From assembly GCF_000426245.1 (NCBI RefSeq), contig NZ_AUEZ01000001.1, positions 62,001 through 126,000 on the forward strand: a DNA stretch of 64,000 nucleotides, given 5' to 3'. Each line of letters opens with the position of its first letter. Position 1 is the first letter of the stretch. The notes under the pieces were generated by a model, which saw only the letters and a program-made list of their open reading frames with translations, was not told where the DNA came from and made no database searches. Made by a program: the position numbers and the translations under genes. Of the stretch, positions 6,442 to 14,786 are shown piece after piece. The DNA comes from Bradyrhizobium sp. Ai1a-2 (lineage in GTDB: Bacteria; Pseudomonadota; Alphaproteobacteria; Rhizobiales; Xanthobacteraceae).

Positions 6442-9150
6442 ATGTCCACTTACAGATTGAATCACCTGCTGTCGCCCCGCTCGGTCGCGCTCGTCGGAGC
6501 CAGCCTGCGCGAGGGCTCGGTCGGCCGCGCGATCGCGCAAAATATTTCCGGCGGCAAGTTCAAGGGCCAGTTCGGCGTCGTCAATTCGCGCCATGCTGAG
6601 ATTGCCGGGGTCGTGACGGTCCCCAGTATTGCCGAGTTGCCTTTCGTGCCTGAGCTCGTCGTGATCACCGCGCCGGCTGCCGCCGTGCCCGGGATCGTAG
6701 ACGATGCCGGACAGCGCGGCGCGATCGGCGCTGTGATCATCACCGCCGGCTTGGGCCACGGACCGGGGTCGCTCGCGGAGGCCACCGAACAGGCAGCGCG
6801 AAAGCATCGCATGCGGCTGATCGGCCCGAACTGCATCGGCATCATGGCGCCCAGCGTCGGTCTCAATGCCAGCTTCTCCACGCATCTGCCGGCGCCCGGC
6901 AACCTCGCGCTGATCTCTCAATCGGGCGCGATCGCGGCCGGCATGGTGGACTGGGCCGCGCAACGCGTGGTCGGATTTTCCGGCATCGTTTCGATCGGCG
7001 ACCAGCTCGACGTCGACATCGCCGATCTCCTGGATTATTTCGCACTCGACGGCGCAACGCACGCCATCCTGCTCTACGTCGAGTCGATCAAGGACGCGCG
7101 CAAGTTCATGTCGGCGGCGCGCGCCGCAGCGAGGATCAAGCCGGTCGTCGTGGTCAAGTCCGGCCGCATGGCGCAAGGCGCGAAAGCGGCCGCCACCCAT
7201 ACTGGCGCGCTCGCCGGCTCGGACGCGGTCTATGATGCCGCGTTCCGCCGCGCCGGCATGCTCAGGGTCTCCGACCTGCGCGAATTGTTCGACTGCGCCG
7301 AAACGCTGGCGCGCGTGCCTTCGCCGCCCGGCAAGCGGCTTGCGCTGCTCACCAATGGCGGCGGCCTCGGCGTGCTCGCGATCGACCGGCTGGTCGAGCT
7401 CGGCGGAATTCCAGCGACGATCACGCCACAGATTCACGCGCAGCTCGATGCAGCGCTGCCTTCCACCTGGTCAGGCTCGAACCCTGTCGACATCGTCGGC
7501 GATGCCGGGGCTTCGCGTTACGCCGTCGCACTCGAAGCGCTGCTCGCCGATCCCGGCAACGACGCGGTCCTGGTCATGAATGTGCAGACTGCGATCGCAG
7601 CGCCCGACGAGATTGCTTCGGACGTGACCAAGGTCGTCACCGATCACCGCAAGAAGCGGGGCAGGGCAGCCAAGCCGGTGCTCGCGGTGTGGGTCGGCGC
7701 CAGTGGGGCGATCAGCGACCTCTTCAGCAGCAACAGGATTCCGAACTACATCACCGAGGACGATGCGGTGCGCGGCTTCATGCATCTGGTGCGGCACCGC
7801 GAGGTCGTGGCGGAACTGACGCAGGTGCCGCCGGCAATGCCGGAAAGCTTCACGCCTGACGCCGCGACGGCGCGCAAGATCGTCACCACCGTGATCTCAG
7901 ACAGGCGCCAGTGGCTCAATCCGATCGAGATCAAGGAACTGTTCGAGGCCTACGACATCCCGATGGTCGAGACCTATCTTGCCGCCGATGCGGAAGAGGC
8001 GGTCAAGCATGCCAGCACCCTGTTCGCGCAGGGCATGACGGTGGCGCTGAAGATCATGTCGCGCGACATCGTGCACAAGTCGGACGTCGGGGGCGTCGTG
8101 CTCAACCTGACCTCATCAGACGCCGTGCGCACGGCGACCGCCGAGATCCTGGGCCGCGCCAAGGCGCTGCGGCCGGACGCGCGGGTTTCCGGCGTCATCG
8201 TGCAGGCGATGATCGTGCGGCCGAAGGTGCGCGAGCTCATTCTCGGCCTCGCCGACGATCCGACCTTCGGCACCGTGGTCGTGTTCGGCCGCGGCGGCGT
8301 CGCGGTCGAGATCATCAACGACAAGGCCTTGGCGTTGCCGCCGCTCGATATGCGGCTGGCGCACGACTTGATCGAGCGCACGCGGGTGTCGCGGCTGCTG
8401 CGCGCCTATCGCGACGTGCCGGCAGTGAAGCCGGATGCAGTGGCGACCGTGCTGGTCAAGCTCGCGCAGATGGCGGCGGATCTTCCCGAGATCAGGGAGC
8501 TCGACATCAATCCGCTGCTCGCGGACGAGGCCGGCGTACTGGTGGTCGACGCGCGCGTCGCGGTGGGCATCGTGCCGCGCAAGTTCGCAGGTAAAGGGCT
8601 CAGCAACTTCGCGGTCAGGCCCTATCCGTCACGATGGCAGCGGCACCTTGAGGATCGCGATGGACACTTGATCGACGGGCGGCGTATCTTCGCGCGGCCG
8701 ATCCGCCCGGAAGACGAGCCGCAGATCCACGAATTGCTGCGGCACGTCACGGCTGAGGACCTGCGGCTGCGGTTCTTCGCGCCAATCAAGGAATTCACTC
8801 ACGAGTTCATCGCCCGGCTCACCCAGCTCGACTATGCGCGTGCGATGGCCTTCGTGGCGGTGGACGAAAGCACCCAGGAAATCCTGGGCGTGGTGCGGAT
8901 TCATTCCGACTCGATCTATGAAAGCGGCGAGTATGCGATCCTGCTGCGCACCGACCTGAAGGGCAAGGGCCTCGGCTGGGCGCTGATGCAGCTCCTGATC
9001 GAATATGCGAAGTCGGAAGGGTTGAAGGCGATTTCCGGCGAGGTGCTGACCGAGAACATCGTGATGCTGGACATGTGCCGGAAGCTCGGCTTCGAGGTGA
9101 AGGCCGATCCTGCCGAGCACGGCATCTGCAACGTCAAGCTGGCGCTGTGA
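6442..9150 (+). CDS. ADP-forming acyl-CoA synthetase / GNAT acetyltransferase fusion (Pat-like)
   Basis: 902 residues. Order: CoA-binding Rossmann domain (about 5-135), succinyl-CoA-ligase-like flavodoxin domain (about 150-290) with HTGALAGSD near residue 253 matching the phospho-His loop of ADP-forming acetyl-CoA synthetases, a second ligase domain, an ATP-grasp domain (about 490-700), then a C-terminal GNAT domain (about 745-902). This is the architecture of Salmonella Pat/PatZ-type protein lysine acetyltransferases, in which the synthetase part senses acyl-CoA. Start supported by GGAAG upstream. The active-site His appears retained here, so true synthetase activity cannot be excluded. Flanked by FixK-controlled genes but its own control is unclear. 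Confidence 0.88.
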   Translation: MSTYRLNHLLSPRSVALVGASLREGSVGRAIAQNISGGKFKGQFGVVNSRHAEIAGVVTVPSIAELPFVPELVVITAPAAAVPGIVDDAGQRGAIGAVIITAGLGHGPGSLAEATEQAARKHRMRLIGPNCIGIMAPSVGLNASFSTHLPAPGNLALISQSGAIAAGMVDWAAQRVVGFSGIVSIGDQLDVDIADLLDYFALDGATHAILLYVESIKDARKFMSAARAAARIKPVVVVKSGRMAQGAKAAATHTGALAGSDAVYDAAFRRAGMLRVSDLRELFDCAETLARVPSPPGKRLALLTNGGGLGVLAIDRLVELGGIPATITPQIHAQLDAALPSTWSGSNPVDIVGDAGASRYAVALEALLADPGNDAVLVMNVQTAIAAPDEIASDVTKVVTDHRKKRGRAAKPVLAVWVGASGAISDLFSSNRIPNYITEDDAVRGFMHLVRHREVVAELTQVPPAMPESFTPDAATARKIVTTVISDRRQWLNPIEIKELFEAYDIPMVETYLAADAEEAVKHASTLFAQGMTVALKIMSRDIVHKSDVGGVVLNLTSSDAVRTATAEILGRAKALRPDARVSGVIVQAMIVRPKVRELILGLADDPTFGTVVVFGRGGVAVEIINDKALALPPLDMRLAHDLIERTRVSRLLRAYRDVPAVKPDAVATVLVKLAQMAADLPEIRELDINPLLADEAGVLVVDARVAVGIVPRKFAGKGLSNFAVRPYPSRWQRHLEDRDGHLIDGRRIFARPIRPEDEPQIHELLRHVTAEDLRLRFFAPIKEFTHEFIARLTQLDYARAMAFVAVDESTQEILGVVRIHSDSIYESGEYAILLRTDLKGKGLGWALMQLLIEYAKSEGLKAISGEVLTENIVMLDMCRKLGFEVKADPAEHGICNVKLAL

Positions 9151-9175
9151 GTGGAGCGAGGCGGTGCTGGTTCTC

Positions 9176-9197
9176 CCTCTTCCGCTTGCGGGAGAGG
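9176..9197. terminator. Hairpin after the Pat-like gene
   Basis: CCTCTTCCGC / GCGGGAGAGG arms with one G-T pair and a 2-nt loop, 26 nt after the stop codon. Probable terminator; no strong T-run. Confidence 0.45.
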
Positions 9198-9220
9198 TGA
9201 AGTGAACGTGTGGCTAGCTC

Positions 9221-9313
9221 GTAGCCCGGGTGGAGCGGAACGCGTAACTCGGGGCATCCGTTTCAGCGATTGCGAGTGGTCCCGGGTTACGCTGGCGCTC
9301 CACCCGGGCTACG
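9221..9313. repeat. Palindromic interspersed repeat, copy 3
   Basis: Begins GTAGCCCGGGTGGAGCG and ends with the matching CGCTCCACCCGGGCTAC. Same family as copies at 1091 and 2001, with more changes in the arms and an unrelated loop. Lies between convergent genes. Confidence 0.8.
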
Positions 9314-9319
9314 GAGTGA

Positions 9320-9730
9320 TCAAAGCCGCGACACCATCGTGACGCGATAGGTGTGCATCTTGTCGCCTTCGCCGATCGAGACATATTCGCCGGCAACGAA
9401 GTGCTCGTCCCTGAAGTGGAATCCGATCTCGTCCGGCGTGCCGGGCGCCCCGTCATAGTGCAGGACCCAGCCGCCACCCTGGTGATGGACGAGGTGGCCG
9501 AGGATATATTCCTCGTCGGGTCGGAGGCGGACCACGCGGCACGCCTCGCGGTTGGCGCGCCACAGTTTCTGGTCGATCCTGTGGTCGTCGTCGAGCGGCG
9601 CGACCATCACATAGCCGGCGCCGGCATCGCCTTCGGGATGGCCGGGCTCGCGCGCGAGCTCGAGGCGGATCTTGCGAAACTGCGGCGGCAGGGAGGTGTT
9701 GAGGATCGGCTTTTGCGGTGCGGTGGTCAT
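9320..9730 (-). CDS. Conserved hypothetical protein, 136 residues
   Basis: I do not recognise a family. The protein is hydrophilic, Arg/Asp/His rich, without signal peptide, membrane segment or cysteine cluster, and appears to be a compact beta-rich cytoplasmic domain (segments such as GGWVLHYDG and GDKMHTYRVTMVSRL). Codon use looks like that of its neighbours, so it is likely a real gene. It is leftward, upstream of repeat copy 3 and downstream of the holin-like gene, with 37 bp between them, so it may share the FixK-driven transcript that starts at the DUF883-like gene. Confidence 0.65.
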   Translation of the reverse strand: MTTAPQKPILNTSLPPQFRKIRLELAREPGHPEGDAGAGYVMVAPLDDDHRIDQKLWRANREACRVVRLRPDEEYILGHLVHHQGGGWVLHYDGAPGTPDEIGFHFRDEHFVAGEYVSIGEGDKMHTYRVTMVSRL

Positions 9731-9767
9731 CTTGCTCTACTCGGTTCGATCAGCGCGGCGTGCCGCG

Positions 9768-10244
9768 TCAGGCGTGGTCCTTCGCGGCGGGCGCTGCCGC
9801 GGGTTTCTTCAGGCTCCTGATGATGATGCCGATCAACGGCACCAGCATCGGCAGGATTCCGTTCAGGGGATTCTGCACCAGCCCGGAGACCTGCGATTGC
9901 AGCCCGCGCGCCTCGACCTGGAGCGCATCGACGGAAGCGCCGTGGATCTCGGTGGCGAGATCGAGCTCGCGGCCGGACGGCGGCCGGAGAGCGAGGGCAA
10001 ACAGGATCGCCGCGATGGCGAAATTGGCGGCGCCGAGGATCGCCGCGGCCGCGACCGCGCTCCAGATCTGGACCAGCGCGAAATAGGCCGACAGTTCGAA
10101 CATCAGAAGTCCGAACGCCGCGATCAGGCCCGCGAAGGCCCGCAGGCCGAGGCCGATCAGGAGGTGGCGCAGGCGGATCTCGGCGATGATCCTGTCGGTG
10201 CGCCAGAGGACGCGCAGCTGCCTGGCGATATTTTCGGTGTTCAC
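9768..10244 (-). CDS. Holin-X-like (phage holin superfamily III) membrane protein
   Basis: 158 residues with two long hydrophobic segments (about 30-55 and 60-90) flanked by charged ends and a third hydrophobic stretch near the C-terminus (GILPMLVPLIGIII), the pattern of the holin-like membrane proteins often paired with DUF883 proteins. Despite the family name there is no phage context. GTG start at 10244 is chosen because GGAGA lies 8 nt upstream and overlaps the stop region of the preceding gene, only 4 nt away, so the pair is an operon. Role unknown; probably membrane stress or architecture under low oxygen. Confidence 0.75.
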   Translation of the reverse strand: MNTENIARQLRVLWRTDRIIAEIRLRHLLIGLGLRAFAGLIAAFGLLMFELSAYFALVQIWSAVAAAAILGAANFAIAAILFALALRPPSGRELDLATEIHGASVDALQVEARGLQSQVSGLVQNPLNGILPMLVPLIGIIIRSLKKPAAAPAAKDHA

Positions 10245-10248
10245 CTTG

Positions 10249-10521
10249 CTATCTCCGCATGACGAAGCCAACGACCACGCCCAGCGCAAAGGCGGAGGCG
10301 AGCGAGGTAATCGGCCGTTCCGAAATCAGCTGCCGGACCTGAGTTTCTTCGCCGCTCAGGACCTCGCTCAATTCCTCCAGCGCTTCCTTGATGCGCGTGG
10401 CGAAGGCGTCGGCGCTGGCGCTGGCGGTGTCGCGTATGCCTTCACCGGTCGTGTTGAGGAGGCGCGACACATCGATCTTCAGGGCTTGCAGCTCGTCGCT
10501 CAGATGGGTCGTGTTGAACAT
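10249..10521 (-). CDS. DUF883/ElaB-YqjD-like membrane-anchored protein
   Basis: 90 residues: amphipathic, Ala/Glu-rich helical N-terminal part and one C-terminal membrane anchor (SLASAFALGVVVGFVMRR), as in the E. coli ElaB/YqjD proteins that tether ribosomes to the membrane in stationary phase (family knowledge; only the architecture is seen here). The ATG at 10521 is preferred over 10530 because the AGGG Shine-Dalgarno abuts the earlier ATG but is 9 nt from the later one. First gene of a FixK-box operon with the holin-like gene. Confidence 0.72.
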   Translation of the reverse strand: MFNTTHLSDELQALKIDVSRLLNTTGEGIRDTASASADAFATRIKEALEELSEVLSGEETQVRQLISERPITSLASAFALGVVVGFVMRR

Positions 10522-10577
10522 CGCGTTCATCCCTGTTGCATGATCAAGAACTGTTACCGGCCCTCGCCATGCCGTGG

Positions 10578-10591
10578 TTGATTTGCGTCAA
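10578..10591 (-). promoter_or_regulatory. FixK/FNR-type box (DUF883-like operon)
   Basis: TTGATTTGCGTCAA. Predicted start site near 10543, 22 nt before the start at 10521. Confidence 0.7.
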
Positions 10592-10615
10592 CCTCGCGGG
10601 CGAGGCGTCATCGCG

Positions 10616-10933
10616 CTATTCCAGCGTCTTGAGGTAGGCCAGCAGGTCGTGGATCTGGTCCGGATCAAGCCGAAACTCCGGCATTGTCGGATGTCCGGTC
10701 TGGATGCCTTCCGCAAACGCCTCGGCGAGCGTCTCGACGGGATAGCGCTTGTGCAGGGTTCGGAAGGGCGGCGCGATCTTGAGCGGGCTCTTGGTGACCT
10801 TGTCGATGGAGTGGCAGCGGGCACAATTGTTGAGCGCGAACGTCCGGCCGCGCTGCTCGGCGGGCGAGGCGGCGAGCGCCGATGTCGTCAGCATGATCGC
10901 AATGAAAACCTGGCGTACGGCGGACTGCAGCAT
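10616..10933 (-). CDS. Small class I c-type cytochrome, exported
   Basis: 105 residues. N-terminal signal peptide (VFIAIMLTTSALAA) with cleavage near residue 22, then one heme-binding CARCH motif and a likely distal Met ligand in HPTMPEF, followed by the C-terminal helix DLLAYLKTL typical of monoheme cytochromes c. A periplasmic electron carrier, possibly a donor to the cbb3 oxidase encoded nearby (inference). The start at 10933 gives a proper signal peptide; the upstream extension is not signal-like and would overlap the promoter. Confidence 0.88.
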   Translation of the reverse strand: MLQSAVRQVFIAIMLTTSALAASPAEQRGRTFALNNCARCHSIDKVTKSPLKIAPPFRTLHKRYPVETLAEAFAEGIQTGHPTMPEFRLDPDQIHDLLAYLKTLE

Positions 10934-11009
10934 TACGGCCCCATCTATCAAGAAAGCTCCGCGATGGGCGGAGCGACGATTCAAAATAGCTTCGCAAGGC
11001 TGCCGGCGA

Positions 11010-11023
11010 TTGATCTGCATCAA
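11010..11023. promoter_or_regulatory. Shared FixK/FNR-type box between cytochrome c and Fnr-type regulator
   Basis: TTGATCTGCATCAA, a nearly symmetric box. Leftward it predicts a start site near 10975 (42 nt leader to the cytochrome gene), rightward near 11058 (47 nt leader to the regulator at 11105). It could serve both divergent genes and give the regulator auto- or FixK2-control. Confidence 0.7.
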
Positions 11024-11104
11024 CACCCCCGCGGTGCGCACGCTAGACTGCGCCAATCCGCCGGCGGCATAAGAACGTCCGCCGGCGGTCATTCGGAGCG
11101 GCGC

Positions 11105-11815
11105 GTGAAGGTTTCTCTCTTGGAAGGTTCTCATCGGCAAACCTGTACCGATTGCGCGGTACGCGGCTTTGCGATCTGCGCCGCGCTCGACAAGACCGAG
11201 CTATGGGAGCTGGCGAACCTGTCACGCCATGTCCAGTGCGAACCCGGCACGACGGTATTTGCGCAGGCGACCATGGCGACGTCGTTCTTCAGCGTGCTCG
11301 AAGGCGTCCTGCGTCTCTATAAGCTGTTGCCGGATGGCCGCCGGCAGATCATCGGCTTTGCCTTGCCCGGCGATTTCCTTGGACTTGCCGGATCGGCGCA
11401 GCATGAATTCTCCGCCGATGCGGTCGGCGCGGCATTGCTTTGCCAGTTCTCGAGGGCAAGCTTCTCACGATTCACCGAGAACCGGCCGCGCTTCCTGCGC
11501 CGTATCAACGAGCTCGCGGGCCGCGAACTGATCCGGGCGCAGGAGCATATGGTTCTGCTCGGACGCCGTTCCGCCGAAGAGAAGGTTGCGAGTTTCCTGA
11601 TCGGCTGGCGCGACCGGCTCGCCGAAGTCGCGCGTGCAGGGGACGTGCTGCCGTTGCCGATGAGCCGGCTCGATATCGCGGACTACCTGGGTCTTACCAT
11701 CGAAACGGTAAGCCGCACCTTCACCAAGCTCGAACGCGACGGCATCATCCGTATTGTTACGGGCGGCATCAGCCTGCTCGATGCGGCACGCGCCGAGGCG
11801 CTGTCCGCGGCTTGA
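11105..11815 (+). CDS. [4Fe-4S] Fnr-type oxygen-responsive regulator (FnrN/FixK1/AadR group)
   Basis: 236 residues. Unlike FixK2 it has the FNR iron-sulfur cysteines: Cys14, Cys17, Cys25 at the N-terminus and Cys113 in the beta roll (ALLCQF), so it should sense oxygen directly. Cyclic-nucleotide-type beta roll at about 30-130, dimer helix, and helix-turn-helix LDIADYLGLTIETVSRTF with the E-xx-SR pattern that reads TTGAT half sites. GTG start at 11105 follows GGAG with a 6-nt spacer. Placed between the small cytochrome and fixNOQP, it probably controls those boxes together with FixK2. The exact subgroup name cannot be fixed from sequence alone. Confidence 0.9.
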   Translation: MKVSLLEGSHRQTCTDCAVRGFAICAALDKTELWELANLSRHVQCEPGTTVFAQATMATSFFSVLEGVLRLYKLLPDGRRQIIGFALPGDFLGLAGSAQHEFSADAVGAALLCQFSRASFSRFTENRPRFLRRINELAGRELIRAQEHMVLLGRRSAEEKVASFLIGWRDRLAEVARAGDVLPLPMSRLDIADYLGLTIETVSRTFTKLERDGIIRIVTGGISLLDAARAEALSAA

Positions 11816-11856
11816 ATTCTGTCGCCTCACAGCCGGGCTTCTCTGCTCTCCCATTT

Positions 11857-11870
11857 TTGATCGAAGTCAA
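11857..11870 (+). promoter_or_regulatory. FixK/FNR-type box (46-residue membrane protein)
   Basis: TTGATCGAAGTCAA. Predicted start site near 11905, 19 nt before the ATG at 11924. Confidence 0.65.
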
Positions 11871-11923
11871 AGACGAGTCTCCGCGAACGACGATATTCGA
11901 GCGAGCTTTCATTGGAGGTCGCT

Positions 11924-12064
11924 ATGCCCGTCGACTCGATCTTGGTTTCCGCAGCCGTCGTTTCAGTTTTCGTGGTTTTCGCCGCGGTACTCGCTTGGGC
12001 GAGCGTCCACGCGCCGGGTGTGCGGCAGCCGGCGCCGGAAACGCGCAAGCATCGTCCGTTCTGA
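11924..12064 (+). CDS. Small single-pass membrane protein upstream of fixN
   Basis: 46 codons starting MPVDSILVSAAVVSVF and ending in a charged tail. One hydrophobic helix (about residues 5-26) is followed by a Pro/Arg-rich basic cytoplasmic-type tail. GGAGG lies 5 nt before the ATG, and a FixK box lies at the expected distance, which together argue for a real gene although it is short. Its place directly ahead of fixNOQP suggests a role with the cbb3 oxidase, such as assembly or stability, comparable in kind to the small CcoM-type subunits known elsewhere; I see no sequence match to support that name. Confidence 0.7.
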   Translation: MPVDSILVSAAVVSVFVVFAAVLAWASVHAPGVRQPAPETRKHRPF

Positions 12065-12135
12065 TCGGTCAGCAGTCGCGAAAGAGCTCAGGAGCTGGTG
12101 CCAAAGCGCATCAGCGAGGAGGCGGCTGATCGCGG

Positions 12136-12149
12136 TTGATCTCGATCAA
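12136..12149 (+). promoter_or_regulatory. FixK/FNR-type box of fixNOQP
   Basis: TTGATCTCGATCAA, a perfect dyad and the best match in the window. Predicted start site near 12184, 24 nt before the fixN ATG at 12208. Confidence 0.88.
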
Positions 12150-12207
12150 GGACGCGGCGGCCAAAGCTGGGCTGATGGGGCAGGCGCCCCTGCAAAGAGA
12201 ATCAAAC

Positions 12208-13857
12208 ATGCAGCAAGTTCAATCCACGAAATGGATGACCCACGGCGAAGCCGGGTTGACGCTATTCTTCACGGTGGCGGCTTTCGTCTGCGCCTTCGCC
12301 GCGGCCAAGGCGTTGGATGCGCCGTTTGCCTTCCATGCTTCGCTCGCCGCGGCGGCCAGCGCCGCGGCCGCCTTCGCCATCGTCAACCGCTATTTCGATC
12401 GCCCGGCGGAGCTGCCGCCGCAGGAGATCAACGGCAAGCCGAACTACAATCTCGGCCCGATCAAGTTCGCTTCGGTCATGGCGATGTTCTGGGGCATTGC
12501 CGGATTTACCGTCGGGCTCCTGATCGCCTGCCAGCTCGCCTGGCCCTGGCTCAATTTCGATCTGCCCTGGACCAGCTTTGGCCGGCTTCGTCCGCTGCAC
12601 ACCTCGGCGGTGATCTTCGCTTTTGGCGGCAACGTGCTGGTCGCGACCTCCTTCTATGTGGTGCAGAGGACGTGCCGGGCACGGCTCGCCGGCGATCTGG
12701 CGCCATGGTTCGTCGTGCTCGGCTACAACTTCTTCATCCTGGTCGCGGGCACCGGCTATCTCCTCGGCGTGACGCAGTCCAAGGAATATGCGGAGCCTGA
12801 GTGGTACTCCGACCTGTGGCTGACGATCGTCTGGGTCGTCTATCTCCTGGTGTTCCTGGCGACGGTGATCAAGCGCAAGGAGCCGCACATCTTCGTCGCC
12901 AACTGGTTCTATCTCGCCTTCATCGTCACCATCGCGGTTCTTCACCTCGGCAACAACCCGGCGCTTCCGGTGTCGGTGTTCGGCTCGAAGTCCTACATCG
13001 CCTGGGGCGGCGTGCAGGATGCGATGTTCCAGTGGTGGTACGGCCACAACGCTGTCGGCTTCTTCCTGACCGCCGGCTTCCTCGCCATCATGTACTACTT
13101 CATCCCGAAGCGGGCGGAGCGGCCGATCTATTCCTACCGGCTGTCGATCATCCACTTCTGGGCGCTGATCTTCCTCTATATCTGGGCCGGTCCGCACCAT
13201 CTGCACTACACGGCGCTGCCGGACTGGGCGCAGACGCTCGGCATGACGTTCTCGATCATGCTCTGGATGCCGTCCTGGGGAGGCATGATCAACGGCCTGA
13301 TGACGCTGTCGGGCGCGTGGGACAAGCTGCGCACCGATCCGGTGCTGCGCATGCTGGTGGTCTCGGTCGCGTTCTACGGCATGTCGACCTTCGAAGGCCC
13401 GATGATGTCGATCAAGGTGGTGAACTCGCTGAGCCACTACACCGACTGGACCATCGGCCATGTTCACTCCGGTGCGCTGGGCTGGGTCGGCTTCGTCTCC
13501 TTCGGCGCGCTGTATTGTCTGGTGCCGTGGCTGTGGGGCCGCAAGCAATTGTACAGCCTGAAGCTCGTCAACTGGCACTTCTGGATCTCGACCATCGGCA
13601 TCGTGCTCTACATCTCCGCGATGTGGGTCTCTGGAATCCTGCAGGGCCTGATGTGGCGCGCCTACACCTCGCTCGGCTTTCTCGAATATTCCTTCATCGA
13701 GACCGTGGAGGCGATGCATCCGTTCTACATCATCCGCGCCGCCGGCGGCGCGCTGTTCCTGATCGGCGCGCTGATCATGGCCTATAACCTCTGGATGACG
13801 GTGCGGGTAGGCGAGGTCGAAGTCACCACGCCGCTCGCGCTGCAGCCGGCGGAATAA
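12208..13857 (+). CDS. fixN: cbb3-type cytochrome c oxidase subunit I FixN/CcoN
   Basis: 549 residues, the expected FixN length. Catalytic heme-copper oxidase subunit of the inner membrane with about 12 transmembrane helices. Conserved His residues are seen in RPLHTSAV (low-spin heme ligand region), [11 protein letters not shown] (copper/tyrosine helix), [10 protein letters not shown] and [13 protein letters not shown] (heme ligands). It reduces oxygen at very low concentration. The ATG at 12208 is chosen because the open frame upstream to 12136 runs through the FixK box. First gene of fixNOQP, 12 nt before fixO. Confidence 0.98.
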   Translation: MQQVQSTKWMTHGEAGLTLFFTVAAFVCAFAAAKALDAPFAFHASLAAAASAAAAFAIVNRYFDRPAELPPQEINGKPNYNLGPIKFASVMAMFWGIAGFTVGLLIACQLAWPWLNFDLPWTSFGRLRPLHTSAVIFAFGGNVLVATSFYVVQRTCRARLAGDLAPWFVVLGYNFFILVAGTGYLLGVTQSKEYAEPEWYSDLWLTIVWVVYLLVFLATVIKRKEPHIFVANWFYLAFIVTIAVLHLGNNPALPVSVFGSKSYIAWGGVQDAMFQWWYGHNAVGFFLTAGFLAIMYYFIPKRAERPIYSYRLSIIHFWALIFLYIWAGPHHLHYTALPDWAQTLGMTFSIMLWMPSWGGMINGLMTLSGAWDKLRTDPVLRMLVVSVAFYGMSTFEGPMMSIKVVNSLSHYTDWTIGHVHSGALGWVGFVSFGALYCLVPWLWGRKQLYSLKLVNWHFWISTIGIVLYISAMWVSGILQGLMWRAYTSLGFLEYSFIETVEAMHPFYIIRAAGGALFLIGALIMAYNLWMTVRVGEVEVTTPLALQPAE

Positions 13858-13869
13858 GGAGCGTCAAAG

Positions 13870-14604
13870 ATGTCCTTCTGGACCCGCCACCAAATCTTCG
13901 AAAAGAACTCGATCATCCTGATCGCGGGCATCCTGGTGGTGATCGCGATCGGCGGCCTGGTCGAGATCACGCCGCTGTTCTACCTCAAGAGCACGATCGA
14001 GGTGGTCGACGGCGTCAGGCCGTACACGCCGCTTGAGCTTGCCGGCCGCAACATCTATGTGCGCGAAGGCTGCTATCTCTGCCACTCGCAGATGATCCGG
14101 CCACTGCGTGACGAGGTCGAGCGCTACGGCCACTTCTCGCTCGCCGCCGAGAGCATGTACGACCATCCGTTCCAGTGGGGCTCCAAGCGGACCGGGCCGG
14201 ACCTGGCGCGGGTTGGCGCCAAATATTCGGACGAGTGGCACGTCACCCACCTGACCAATCCGCGCGCGATCGTGCCGCAGTCGGTGATGCCGGGCTATCC
14301 CTTCCTCGCGAAGACCGAAATCGACACCTCGACGATAGCGGATCACCTGCGCACCAACCATGCTGTCGGCGTGCCCTACAGCGATGATCAGATCGCCAAC
14401 GCGGTTGCCGACCTGAAGGCGCAGGCCGATCCCGACAATGCCGGCACCGATGCGTTTGCAAAGCGCTATCCGAAGGCGGTGGTCCGCAATTTCGACGGCA
14501 AGGGCGGGGCGCCGACAGAGATGGATGCGCTGGTCGCCTACCTGCAGATGCTCGGCACGCTGGTCGACTTCAAGCTCTACAACGAAAAAGCCAATCTTCG
14601 CTGA
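13870..14604 (+). CDS. fixO: cbb3 oxidase monoheme subunit FixO/CcoO
   Basis: 244 residues. N-terminal membrane anchor (about 14-36, [19 protein letters not shown]) and a periplasmic cytochrome c domain with a single CYLCH heme site near residue 68. A methionine in SVMPGYPFL is the likely axial ligand. It passes electrons from FixP to FixN. Preceded by an AAGGAG ribosome-binding site just after the fixN stop. Confidence 0.97.
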   Translation: MSFWTRHQIFEKNSIILIAGILVVIAIGGLVEITPLFYLKSTIEVVDGVRPYTPLELAGRNIYVREGCYLCHSQMIRPLRDEVERYGHFSLAAESMYDHPFQWGSKRTGPDLARVGAKYSDEWHVTHLTNPRAIVPQSVMPGYPFLAKTEIDTSTIADHLRTNHAVGVPYSDDQIANAVADLKAQADPDNAGTDAFAKRYPKAVVRNFDGKGGAPTEMDALVAYLQMLGTLVDFKLYNEKANLR

Positions 14605-14615
14605 GAGACGGGACG

Positions 14616-14780
14616 ATGAAAGCAATTCTGACGGTTCACAATCTGGCGTCGCACCTCGTGACGAGCGTATGGACGCCGATCTTCGTCGGCCTGTTCGTCG
14701 CGATCGTGATCTATGCGCTCTGGCCCCGCAACCAGGCCGCCTTCGATGAGGCATCGCGGATACCGCTGCGGGAGGAGTGA
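14616..14780 (+). CDS. fixQ: cbb3 oxidase small subunit FixQ/CcoQ
   Basis: 54 codons encoding one membrane helix (WTPIFVGLFVAIVIYALWP) with an acidic C-terminal tail, the length and layout of Bradyrhizobium FixQ. It stabilises the assembled oxidase, including FixP association. Lies 11 nt after fixO and 6 nt before fixP; GGGACG precedes the ATG. Confidence 0.95.
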   Translation: MKAILTVHNLASHLVTSVWTPIFVGLFVAIVIYALWPRNQAAFDEASRIPLREE

Positions 14781-14786
14781 GAGACC

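Noticed and set aside
9768..10244. Phage remnant suggested by the holin-like family name
   Set aside because: No other phage gene, integrase or attachment site nearby; it is an ordinary FixK-linked membrane gene.
12262..13719. 485-codon leftward open frame opposite fixN
   Set aside because: Compositional shadow; the plus-strand protein is a full-length FixN.
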